Part shown: positions 1 through 11,600 of the stretch, piece by piece | Layout of the letters: every line of letters begins with the position of its first letter | Position numbering within the stretch: the first letter of the stretch is position 1 | DNA from: Lepidurus packardi | Taxonomy: Eukaryota > Arthropoda > Branchiopoda > Notostraca > Triopsidae | Direction: 5' to 3' | Assembly (NCBI GenBank): GCA_023053545.1 | Contig: JAKZAN010000005.1 | Location: forward strand, 11,346,001 to 11,410,000 | Length of the DNA stretch: 64,000 nucleotides | Notes under the pieces: model-generated | What the model was told of the DNA's origin: nothing | Databases searched by the model: none | Seen by the model: only the letters and a program-made list of their open reading frames with translations | Position numbers and translations under genes: made by a program

Positions 1-500
1 GTTCTATTTTCACTTTTTTCAACATAATCTCAGTGATTCCCTTGTTTTATGTGGTTCTCACCTCATCTGTTTCATGTGATTCTTGTTGTCTCATTTGTTT
101 CAAGTGATTACGAACTAATTTGTCTGAATCGATTGTTAATCAACTTGTTCCATCTGAGTATTGATTCACTTGTTTCGTATGTTTTTTTAAAAATATGGCC
201 TGAATACTTCGGTTTCATGTGATTCTTTTTACTTTCCTTTGACTGTAATATGTCCCTGTATGTTCACTTATTTCGGCTACATGTAATTCTAATTTGAACT
301 TTATTTTTCAAGTTCTATTTTCACGTACTATTTTCATGAAATTCTCGTTGATTCTCTTGTTTTATGTGATTTTTGCCTCACTGGTTTCATATGCCTGTGG
401 TTGTCTTATTTGCTTCAATTGATTCCTAGTTACTGTGTTTGAATTGATTACTGATTAAAGTGTTCCAAACGACTGTTGGTTCAGTTGTTTCATCCCATTT
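1..500. repeat. Degenerate direct repeat, two ~190-bp copies
   Basis: Positions 1-190 and about 303-500 are diverged copies of one T-rich sequence. Both begin GTTCTATTTTCAC and follow the same order of motifs (TTGTTTTATGTG, GGTTTCAT or TGTTTCAT, TTGTCT.ATTTG). The first copy may continue left of the window. The GTGATTC core resembles other minisatellites in this window. No coding signal was seen. Confidence 0.6.
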
Positions 501-560
501 TTTCAATATTTCCTTACTATTTTGTGATTTTTCTAATTTTCGTTGTTTCTAATATTTCCG

Positions 561-1028
561 TTAGTTTGTAACGAAATATTTGTCAAGAAATATTTCTTTT
601 CGTTTTAGCTTTTCGCTTGCGAAATTAAGCATGCCTGTAATTCGGTCCTTCTGGTCTGTCTGGTGTGTGTAACCCAGATCCAGGGCACGTTTCGGAAAAT
701 GGTAAATTGTCAAATGATTTCCGGAAACATGTAGAGTTTCTGTATGTTGTGTGGAGAAGAAAGATGTGTGAGCAGCTGCATCTAACGAGGAACAAGAAGC
801 AGAACAAGAAGAACTGTTATAACGGGATGTGTTAGGATTAATTGGAAGCTTACGCCGAAAAGGGTTGAAAGTTTGAAAGTTCGAGTCTGCTCTTGCCCTT
901 TTCATTGTTGAGCGACTGTGGAAATGTTCCAATGTCAAAGATCCCTCAAGCATGGAAGGAGTCAGATGCTTTTGCTGTGGCTTTCGGGTGGAAAACCACC
1001 TGGGCTTTTCAATTTGAGCCTTCTTCAG
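561..1028 (-). CDS. Possible terminal coding exon of an unrecognised protein
   Basis: A 155-codon open frame on the minus strand runs from a possible 3' splice site (AACAG, ending at 1029) to a stop at 561-563. The first in-frame ATG is at 953 and would give 130 aa. Open sequence continues upstream of that ATG to the splice site, and a stop lies just beyond it, so this reads more like a last exon than a complete gene. The peptide is polar, with basic patches, a Ser/Cys-rich stretch near the middle and a Lys-rich end. I recognise no domain. A short ATG frame at about 1140-1240 on the same strand could be an upstream exon, but no good donor joins them. It may equally be a chance frame; transcript data would decide. 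Confidence 0.33.
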   Translation of the reverse strand: MKKAQIEKPRWFSTRKPQQKHLTPSMLEGSLTLEHFHSRSTMKRARADSNFQTFNPFRRKLPINPNTSRYNSSSCSASCSSLDAAAHTSFFSTQHTETLHVSGNHLTIYHFPKRALDLGYTHQTDQKDRITGMLNFASEKLKRKEIFLDKYFVTN

Positions 1029-2150
1029 CTGTTACCAAACCCAAAGTTACACACCTGAACCTGAAATTCTGAAATTTTCAAGGGTTCGCCAGTCAGTTCC
1101 AGATGCTTAATTCTGAGTTAATTGGGTGTCTGGCGAGTGGCAAACCGGTTTTTTTGTTTTATCACAATCGGTCAGGTGCACTTTGCTTTGAACCCGTGTG
1201 TGGCTCATTTTTTTATACACTGTGTTTTTTAACCGTTCAGGAAGAATTCATGCATACAAACAATGGAATTTGACTTACGAGGTTGTGAGGCAGTAAATGT
1301 ACTTGGTGCTTGACCCATCTGTATGGAGTTAAGTCACTATTTAAAAGGTTTTAAAAGGCGAAATATAAAAGCAAAGATTCACTATTTCACACAATAAGCC
1401 ATAAACTAACTCTCAGCACTGTTGTAAACAGAAGTCTCATCTTACCAGGCTAACGTACTTCGCCTTTAGTTACATCAAATCTCATTATTATCATGACAAA
1501 ATCAGTAAACTACTAGTTCGAGTCATTAGTATAAGTTAATTGCGATATAGTACTAACGAAACTACAAAAACTTGTTCTGGAAATAAATTAACTATATTAA
1601 AGGCTAAATTCTTAGTGGCTATACCAACGTTAAGCGCGTAATTCAAACGTGTTATCGTGTACTACGCTGTATTTTAATGGAAAAATTCGAGTTAAACTGC
1701 GCTTGCATACAGGTGAACTTTAAATTACGAAGGTTAATTAAAAACTACAGTTTAGAGTACTCTAACTATATGTAAACCAAGAAAACTGATTTAAAGAGAG
1801 TAATCTACGGATTATCTAAGCTACGTTCCTATTGGTCGGACCATTCTACGCGGCAAATTTAAATATTCAAACCACCGTTCACTTGTTCTTCCGCTAATTG
1901 CACGATTTTCATCCACTCCATGTTCAATTAACTTAGATACTTTTACGCTATATACATTAAACGTTTCTTCGTGTAATCTACGCGATGTGTTTCTGTCACC
2001 TTTTAACCTTAAAATATTTGAAAATACACCATAATTAGTCCCCGGAAAGCGCGAGATTCAAACAGGCCTAACTTCAGGAACTTCTCCAACGCACTACCTA
2101 ACGTACATCAACACCTGCGCAACTGGATGCATAATCTAATTAAAATGACC
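1029..2150. other. AT-rich spacer, no gene seen
   Basis: No convincing coding exon, tandem repeat or inverted repeat was seen here. It holds the presumed upstream region of the MORN4-like gene. Confidence 0.5.
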
Positions 2151-2152
2151 TT

Positions 2153-2159
2153 ATATAAG
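2153..2159 (+). promoter_or_regulatory. Candidate TATA box for the MORN4-like gene
   Basis: TATATAA lies 89 bp before the chosen ATG at 2242, which would place transcription start near 2183. This is a motif match only. Confidence 0.35.
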
Positions 2160-2241
2160 CTCGTTAGCCCCTTTGCGGGTCCTAAATTCAGTGTATCGAC
2201 TGCAGAAAGTGCGGTTAAAAGCTCAAAACAGCGTTTGTAAG

Positions 2242-2773
2242 ATGGTGGACACCCCTTCGCATCCCTCTGTGGTGAAATACGGTTCTTACAAGTACGAAGA
2301 CGGTACCCAGTACATCGGCGAGTGGGATGCCCGCGGGCAAAAGCACGGCTTAGGCCATCTACAACTGCCCGAGGGCTCAATCTACGAAGGAGCTTTCGAA
2401 AACGGCCTCTGCTCCGGTTTAGGCGTCCTCCGATTCCCAGACGGCGCTCGTTACGAGGGTGAATTCACCCAAGGTTGGTTTCATGGCTACGGCTCCTTCT
2501 GGCGATCTGACGGAATGCGCTACGAGGGTGAATTCCGCGGAGGAAGAGTCTGGGGCCGCGGTAAATGCGAAATTGATCCTTATTTTGCCTCCCAAAATCC
2601 TTATAAAAATAAATCTAGGTCTTGTAACGTTCGCCGATGAAAGTCACGGCTTCCCCAGGCACGAAGGCTTCTTCCAGGACTGCCGTTTCATGAGGAGATT
2701 ACCTTGTGGCGAAGCCATTCAACGCGCCCAGAAAGTCTCGCTGATGGCGAGAGCTTTGATCGACCAGCACTGA
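2242..2773 (+). CDS. MORN4: MORN-repeat protein, MORN4/retinophilin-like
   Basis: Exons 2242-2560 and 2619-2773 are joined across a 58-bp GT-AG intron and encode 157 aa. The protein has about four tandem MORN units (YxGxW/F..G..HGxG type): YIGEWDARGQKHGLG, YEGAFENGLCSGLG, YEGEFTQGWFHGYG and YEGEFRGGRVWGRG. The C-terminus (DESHGFPRHEGFF, then RAQKVSLMAR) matches the tail typical of MORN4, which in flies (retinophilin/undertaker) works with the class III myosin NINAC in photoreceptors. Length is close to the ~146-aa family norm. The ATG was chosen because it opens the family N-terminus; upstream in-frame sequence has no family similarity. The gene is convergent with the acyltransferase gene, with 136 bp between stop codons. 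Confidence 0.88.
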
Positions 2774-2909
2774 AAAAACTGGGGAAAACGAACAACTTTT
2801 ATGGGTTCTTTTGCTTGAGAATGTTTGGAAAAAGGGCCCCAGATGAAATGCAAGGAAAACGATAGGGCATTTCAGACTAAAAAAGGCACTTGGGCTTTGT
2901 AATAATATT

Positions 2910-5900
2910 TTAGGCCTTGAATCGATCCATTTTCCTGACCACTTCTTCTAACATTGCCTGCGTTTCATACGTATCTGAAAGGTACAACACTCTTGTACCA
3001 CGGTGCATGTGAAGCTCGACCACCCCCCATTTCTGTAATAGCTTTGTACTACTTTTGGCATAATCGATAGACACGCTTTCCTCTACAAGTAATCATAAGA
3101 TCATTAATACAGAATTGAAAACGAATTTTTTTTGGCTGTTTTCTTACCGTAGTGGAGCAACTTTTGCTTGACTCGATCTTGGATTTCTTTCATGATGCAG
3201 TCAAAAAATGCTCGTTCTTCCATAGGACCAGGTAATAGTTTGAACAGACACCTTGCAGCGATACCATAGACGTCTAGGATAGGAATTAGGAGTTTTTGCA
3301 TGAAACGGAGACGCTGTAGAGCTTCGCCTTCAGATGAAACCTTAGAAAAAATAACACAATTAGCTCTAAAGTCCTAAAGTCATTGAAATAATTATTTGAA
3401 ATTTTTAGAAAATTAAATTTTATGTCAAAGTTAAATATAACTACACTACAAAGCGTTAGATGATTTTTCTTCAATTAAATACGAATTATTTCATTAAATT
3501 CGTTTGATAAATTAAATTCGTAATATAAACAGGAATGGTCTAATCGAACGGTAAAATGAAAAAATCCATTTCAATGATAAATCGACGTAAATAAATATGC
3601 AACAATTTTAATTTTATTGATTTAATTGATTTTTAATTGATTGATTTGATTTAATTTGATTGAATTGATTTTTACTGGTTTAATTGATTGCTTGGAAATA
3701 GTTGGGGAAATAAATTTAAAAAATTGGACCGTGAGATTAACTAAGATTCTAATTAAATTCTAGAAATTCTTACAACTCAAACGTACTTTTAATTGAAGCT
3801 GGGGGCATGTGTAGTCAATATCATCTTCGTCATCTAAGAAATCCAGATTCCTTGCGATTTTCTTTGCGCGACTCTCTTCCTCAGTCTCAAATTCAGTTTC
3901 ATTCTAGAACACACAAAAATGAAAGTTAATCCATCTGACCAATAGAATAAGAAGTTTCAAATGGAAATTAAAATCGAAAATGAAGCGAAATTAGAAAAAT
4001 TGCACAAATAATCCTTCAATATTTTCAAGAAAATTCGGGAAAAAATACCGGTAGAATTAAAACGCCCATCTGCACTAAATAGTCGATAGTTTCCCTCAGT
4101 TTGGCGCTCAGATCCTCACACGGTGAAACCAATACAAATTCTTCTTGTAATATCCAACATAAATCTATGGCAGCTGCTTCTAGATCGTTTTGTCCAATTT
4201 GGATGGCGTCCAATCCCGAAGATATACTCCGAGGTCCCATTTTATCTCCCAGCAATGCCAGTAAAGCTGTCACTAAAAAAATCCCAACGAAAAAAAAAGG
4301 AAAAAAAAAAAAAAATCAGAAAAAATTTTCATTCATTTTCTTTCTTTTTTGAAATAATACAAAATTAACTAGATTACCCGTAATAGCTTCCAACAAAAAA
4401 GGCAGTATTAAACCTTGGGCGTAATATGCCAGCTGCAACAAATTAGGAAGCATCAAGATTGGACGAATTAACGTCTCAGTTTTCCCATATTCTTTTTCCA
4501 TCACGGTATTTTTGGTAATCAATCCAGGGCCCATTAACTTAATCTAAAAAAAAAACAGACACAAAACACAGTCAAATGAAACTGCTAAAAAAAGGCTTAA
4601 ATTTTACGATTTTATGCAAGAAATAGTATTGGGAATTTTTGGAAAATTATTTGGAAGACTTACGGCATAATTTACAGCATCTAAAGGTTCCCCTTGCCAA
4701 CTAATATCAAATCCTTTGTACAAGAGTTCATTTTGCAAAACTGCTAAAGCATCGGCCAGCTCTTGGGGCGTGGCTCCCTGTCGATATTGCGTTAAAAGTA
4801 AGGAGGACACGCAGTGCAATGGCGTAATAGCACAACTTCTCCACGCACCTACGAATAAAATGCAAAAAATAAATAAAAAAAAGCAGAACTATTTCGGATT
4901 TCTCACATTTTCTCCAGATCCTTAAGTTAACATACACTATTTACTAAATATTATACTACAAGAAGTATTTTTCTTTTGCGTATTGTTAAGCTTCAGTATG
5001 TTTAAAAGTCGAAAGGTACCAGTTTCAGAGAACAAATCGAGCTTTGAAATCGATTTTTCAGCCGTTAGTAATCGATATCGGAATGTTGGTTTTTAATAAT
5101 CGGGAAAGCAAAGTGGCAGTAAAGTAAGGGAAATCATTCTAAACATCAATATCAAGGTTTGATAAAGACTAGATTAGAAACAAATTTGCCAGGAAGTTTT
5201 GAAGTTACGGTATGACTTGAATTTTCAGAGATTTCTTATAAATTTGGATGAAGTTCGAGCCAGTAGTAGCGCTTACTGTAGAGAATATGACACGCTAAAT
5301 GTTGGACTAGCTTCCGGTGTTCCTTTTCCGTATCGGATAACGTGTTTAACGAAGTACTGGACGCCTCATGCTCCATTCCGGAACTCGGTATCCTCCCCAC
5401 GTTATTATAATACGACTGAACATACTCCTAGAAACCAACAAATATTAATAAAAAATATACTGTACGATATAGTGTGCCCTATGAATATGAATATGCCCTA
5501 TGAACCTTCTAAAAAAAATAGAAAAAAAATACTAGCACGCACAAAAAAATAGGTTATGAGTATCAAAGTCTCTTTACTTTAAGAGAAAACGGCTGTCCGA
5601 AGTCCAATCTTGCTTTACTCCTTGGCCATTGTCCAGCCAAAAGTTTCCCCAAAGTTTTTAAAGCGCCTCCCAAAGTCTCCGCACTTTTGGGTCTCCCCAA
5701 CTGCTCTGCCGCGAAACTGCCCTCGGGCAAGACATCGTACGATAGCCCCACGGGTACCAAAAGTACATCTTCGATCTGCCCTTCCCGATAAGCGTCAAAA
5801 AGCACCGATAGCAGTCCACCTAATCACATACACAAAAATTAACAATGCTTAATCAGCTTCAAAAAATCTCTTTTTAATTAAACTTCAAATCAAAACCGTT

Positions 5901-7640
5901 TCTTATCTCTACTAGATTGACCTAGTCTGAAGGGCACAACTCTTAAACAAGATTACAATTACTACAAAGTGCAAGTCAAGTACCTTTGGGCATTCCAGGA
6001 CGTCCTGTCCTCGAACGGGACCCTTCCAAGAAGAATTCTAAGGAATTCCCTGCTTGAATCGCATGAGTGACGTAGGATTGTAACACAGCTCGGTACAAAA
6101 CATCCTTCTGATCAACGCCTTGGTACTGAACTGCTGTGTCCAACTGTCTTTGAATAAAAAACGCGCCCAGACACCTTAAAAGCGGACTGGAGTAAAAAAA
6201 AAATTAATTAAAAACTAAACTTAGTTAACTAAAATAAATGTAACAATAAATAATCAATTACAAAACAAGTAAAGACCAAGTTAATTCTATAAAAAATCGA
6301 ATTTCATTTGATTAAAATTCGATTTTAAAAAATCGAATTCTAAAAAATCGACTAATAAGAGTTGATTACCCCAGAACTGGGATGCGAAGATTATCGCCCG
6401 CGGCTACTAAAGGTGCTCTTAGGTTTAAGGCGAAGAAAATCCACGTTATCAGCACATAATCTAAATGGGATTTGTGCAAAGGTAAGAATATCAGAGGAAG
6501 ACCGGTTTCGGACGCTTTCTGGAGCGTTTCCAACTGTCCTTTGTGGATTATCACAGCAGATAATGCTTTGGCTAACAGTTTCCTTAAGCTCCATCCCACA
6601 AACCTACAAGGCGAGAAGAAAACATCGAGTTTTTCATCTTCTTTTGGTGGTTTCTGACGTTTGCAAGTCTTAATGTTGGATATAGACGATTAAAGGAAAG
6701 TTAAAGAATGGAAATTGATTTAAAAGACATTTAAAATATTGCGAGCGCAGAACTACGAGCTAAGGCAATAGCGATCAATGTCGATAGACCGATGTTTTGA
6801 AGAGCATGTTGACCTGATAACGATGTTGGAAATGCTAGAAGCCATTCCAGATAAAATTGAGCTGATGCGACGCTTTTGAGCTTCCATTAACTGCTGACGG
6901 AGCTCTTCCACAGCTTCAGGGTTGGCAACAAGATCTTCCATAACCGGTAGCGCTTGCAATTCTTGCGTAGCAGCTCGACTGACGGCGCTAATGACTTTTT
7001 CGTCATTATAAACCTGTAATAAATAAGAAAAATTAACCGAATTTCAGTACTTTGACGTTTTTGAACCCTTAATCTAAGGTGGCAAGCTTACCAGACTTGA
7101 AACATCAGGAAATGGAGTTGGAGGTTTACATTTTGCGGCCCAAAATAAATGCGAAAATGCTTTGGCAATGAAATTAGATTCCGGGTTGTGGATTAACAGG
7201 TTCCGGAGGCCTAAACTGGCCGTATCTTCATCGAAATGGGCCTAATTAGCGGCAGGAAATTAATTTAGGAAGCTAATTAGTGGTTAATTATGAGAGTAGT
7301 TAGCTAGAAAAACAACACACCCTACTTTCTGGACTACAGGTTTTACATGCTAAGCCAACGTAAGGACGCGAAGAGACTTGATGAGCCACACACGGATTGG
7401 TTTTGAAAAACGCTAATTGGGAACCGAGGTCCTAAGATTAATAAGCGTTAATTTATACATATTAATATGAGTTAAACGTTAAAAAAGTTTGGGAAAGGGA
7501 AGTATAAAGCTTACTAGATCGTACTGCCAACTGAGCGGAAGGCGAATAGACGGGGGAAGTTGCTGGGAAAGTGAAGAATTAGGGACAGTTAATATAGAAC
7601 AGGCATTTATCCCGTTGTTGCCGGTGGTCTGGGGCCCCAT
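2910..7640 (-). CDS. GPAM: Mitochondrial glycerol-3-phosphate acyltransferase 1
   Basis: Fourteen exons: 7515-7640, 7321-7431, 7092-7241, 6814-7013, 6370-6603, 5984-6186, 5578-5819, 5277-5427, 4664-4848, 4378-4543, 4049-4272, 3787-3903, 3148-3340, 2910-3082. They sum to 2475 nt, or 824 aa; vertebrate GPAT1 has about 828. The enzyme esterifies glycerol-3-phosphate at sn-1 with acyl-CoA, the first step of glycerolipid synthesis, at the outer mitochondrial membrane. Acyltransferase motif I is HKSHLD (H239-x4-D244), motif II GAFFIQR (281-287), motif III FLEGSRSR (326-333) and motif IV VPVGLSYD (363-370). The early RPYVGLACKTCSPES segment matches the family N-terminal region. Introns are GT-AG, some with weak donors (7320 GTGTGT, 6813 GTCAAC). 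The C-terminal regulatory half is complete and ends MDRFKA. Confidence 0.94.
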
Positions 7641-8600
7641 CACATGTTATTTGTTGGAGTATTGCACGTAATTCTCACGATTTGAGCACAAAAACACCAC
7701 GTTGTTGTTCACATCACCTGCGAAACGCGAGTCAAGGGTCTCGGTTGTAGCGGTAGTAAACATAGGTCGATAAAAATCGATTATATGTACTTTCGCTAAT
7801 ATCGATTACAACTATTGTTGAAATTATTGATGTAAAAAAACGATACTTGAAGTACAATCGATACTTGAAGTTAAATCGATATAGCCGCAATATCGATAGT
7901 ACCAGAAATGTCGATATTAGCGGAAACTACCGATGTTTCACTAATATCGAAATTTAGAAATCAATTATAGAGCTCGAATTAATTCTTACTGAAGGGGTAA
8001 TTTCAAACTGAAACAATTATAAGTCTATAAAATGCGCTAATCATCGGGCTGATGTAACTGATATGAAAGAAGTCACTTTATGATATGGTAAAAATGTACA
8101 CGCTTTATGCGTTAATTCCTTATGGACTAACTTGAACTTTAAAATAGTATGGAATTTACAAAATGTTCTATAGAACACTGTTAACAATTAAGTTCACTAT
8201 AAGATGCTTGTAAACGCAAATGGAAAAAATTTGAGAATTAAAACTACAACACATTGACTATAGTTCGAATTCATCTACGAAGCGGAAAAACGTGAATTAT
8301 AAAATTATTTTTTAAGCCGTTTCGCATCTGACAGTAAAACAGAAGCCGAAACTCAAACATAAGAAACAAATTCGTGCCAAGTATAGACTCCGTTTATTAA
8401 AAATATGCATTTCCTCGACAATATTCGAACAAAGTTAGAAAAAGTTAGCGCTTAGAAACCTCCTTCCTTTCTAGATAATCACAAGTTATTGTTGTCTTTC
8501 CAGCTGTCCTGGTTTGACCAAAAATACGGAAGAGAAAACTAAATTTGGACGCACCTTTTCAACGTCATTTCTTCAAAATGTCATTTGCCATACCAACATG
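7641..8600. other. Spacer between Vreteno-like and GPAM genes
   Basis: This is AT-rich sequence with many ATCGAT motifs between about 7760 and 7950. The block TTTCGCTAATATCGAT near 7783 recurs inverted near 7909-7925 (TCGATATTAGCGGAAAC), giving a loose inverted repeat of about 150 bp. No gene was seen. It holds the GPAM promoter and the 3' end of the Vreteno-like transcript. Confidence 0.5.
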
Positions 8601-11600
8601 TTATTTGATCAATCCCGCTGCTTTCATTCCTTCCATGACTGACGGCAATTCCACTTCATAGTATCCATCTTCACAGCTCAAAATAGTTGCCGTAACCAAC
8701 GAGTTTACGGGAAGCAATTCCTTTAGCTTTTGGTTGATCTCGTCATTTCCTTCCTCGAATCCTAAAAATACAACAAAATAAAATCCCAGAAAATTTCTCT
8801 TCGAAAACCCCAAATTCCACCTTTCAAGTGACACGTCGCAGCCAAGAATGGGATTTCCATAAACTTCTCTTGCATTGGCCGGATCTTCTCTTTGTGAACT
8901 TCTTGCATATTGCCAAAATCCACAAACATAACTTTGAAAACATTCGGTTCCGTCTCTGTCAAAACCACAGCTCGCGCCCATTCATTGTCTGCAGATAAAA
9001 AAGACAAAATTCAGAATCATTCAAAATTCGTACAAAAGAAAACACCAAAAATATACGAATTTTAGAAAAAAAATTCTGTAAAAAAATGCTTACACTCTGA
9101 ACCATACGCTATTACAAGATCGTCAGACTCTGGAGTGAAATCGGGGTCAGGCTCGCTCCCTTCGCCCGCTTCAGCAAAGGAAACGCCTAATTCTGTCAAC
9201 TTTTCAAACATTTCAGCGTCAGCTAAAGTTAAAATCAATCCCATGGGGTCCTCAGCCGAGCAAACCAACAACGACAGGCCTTGAGCTTCACTTGGAACGG
9301 CCAATTTACTCTCGGAGAACACAAACTTGGTCTTTTTGTCTAAATAATACAGAATTAATACTTTTATTTTGCCATTGTAATAATAAAAATAATAAAATAA
9401 ATGATGATAATAAATAATAATGATAATTGAACTCGTTAATATTTGTTTAGTTTGACATTTACCTTCAGTCGTCACGCTATTTTCGATTTTAGTTCCCAGA
9501 GAAGCTGACAATTGAATAGCTAAAAAATTAATTAATTCAAGAGTAATTAGTGATCGGTAATAAATTTACGTTCAGGTGTTGGAGCGGTTTCTTCTGGCAT
9601 GGGGGAAGGATTTGGAGTGTTCATTGGAGTCCGGAAGACGTTAGGGCTGCTTAAAGAGGATTTCTCGACACTTTTGGAATTCTCGACACTTTTGGAATTC
9701 TCGTTGGGAGGTTTGGAATTTCTTCCGGAAACGGGGGTATTAGGCATGCGTAATGGAGACTTGATGCTGGCTCTAAGTATGTTTTGGATCTGAGTTCCCA
9801 AAGATTCGCGTGAATCTGCATCGTCTAACTCCACCAGAGGAGGATCCATGGTTGCATCAATCTGTAACCAAAGAAAATTCATGATTTTTTGGGAATCTTT
9901 CTAAGGAAGGAAGTTGAATGAAATGGTGAAAGCATGCAGAAAACTAGTACAAGTATAAAATACAGTGAACTAGTAGGTATTAAATCTGAAAAATTTGGTT
10001 GAGTGTAACTAAAATAAAAACTTACAACTTTCATATCGTACGCGTTATCAATTTTGCTCTGCAGTGTCTCCATAACTTGGCTATTATCACCACAACTTTC
10101 AGGTACGTCTTTTAGCTGTACCATGTGACAGCAAATCGGGCGCTAAAATGAAGGAATTCATTCAAAAATGGTACTAAAAATGTAAATTCAATGTACCATA
10201 ACAGCGCTTTCGGGCAATTCCCTCAAATCTTCGAACCCTAAGCTTCCTTCATTCCCATAATCCACGTACGTAACGTCAGCTCGCTTTTCCTCCTCTGAAA
10301 CCCGTTTTATCACTGCTCGGAACCAATCGCCTTCGTATTTGCCAACAAGCACTTCATTAACCACCGGAATCCGTTGTAACGCCGGCTTGTCCTTACAACC
10401 CGCCAGATCTTTGACCAGAGCGCGAGCAGAGTTAACTACCATAGGTAGGAAGAGTTGGACAACGATTATGGGAGGATTAGCAGCCGAAACAAAGGAAACC
10501 GCGTACTCCAGACGGTCTAATGGGATCCGCTTCACACTCGACAGGAAAACAGACCTAGAATCACCCCAAAATCATTCAAATCACTAACACATAGAATCAT
10601 TTTCATCTTACTGGTGTTGACCGTTCTTCTCTTCAACTCGCGGAACGACACTTTCAGGTTTCTGACAGATTTCAGCCACAATTTGAGCGCGTCGGACATC
10701 ATCCAACCCATTCGGCAATATCCAGCTCGACGCCTCGAACTCACCCCTAATAATAATTAAAATCGTTAGAATCTCACCAAAAACTCAATAAAATCGTTAG
10801 AATCTCCCCCAAAACTCAATAAAACCATTAGAATCTCCCCCAAAACTCACTAAAATCGTCAGAATTTCCACAAAAACTCCCCAAAAACTCAAGAAAATCG
10901 TCTCACTTTGGTTGATACGTTTGTTCTCCAGTTGACAAGACAGGATTTGCAACAACTGACGCGGTATTTGAAGAAATTAGAGCTGGTGGGACGACATCCA
11001 AGCCGTTTTCCAATGGCGGCATTTTGGAAATTTCTGATTTAATTTCCTGGGATGTAATTTGGATCGTTTCTTCCTCCACTGGTTTAACTTCTTCTTCTTT
11101 ATCGCCTAAGGTAGCTTCTGGAGCCTGGTTAGAAATAAATAACGAAAAATTCCATTATTTACGAATTAATTCCGAAAAATTCGGGGATTTTTCTTACCGG
11201 AATGTCTTCTGGGGGCAGCATCTTTGGGTCGATGACCAAATCAGGAAAGAGTTGTGTTACGATGTGGTTCACTACCAAGCCTTCCATGTCCGATAGCTTG
11301 ACTTGAGGCACACCACGGATTTCCTGCAATAAATAGGAAAATAACTTGGAAAATGCGAAAAATGTGCAAAAATTTCCATGAAAAGTCCATACGTGATTCA
11401 AAACTTCGACATTTAGCAAGAGAATATCATCGCCATCAGGATTGCAGACAACTTGGTTAAAAAGATCAAGTTCTTCAGATCCCCAGTCTTCAAAACCACC
11501 CACAATTCCAGCCAAACCAACCCGCAACGCTTGACGAGGCTGGTTACGGAGCAACGCAGGCATACATTTCAATTCAGCCAGGTCCACTTCTTCACTATTG

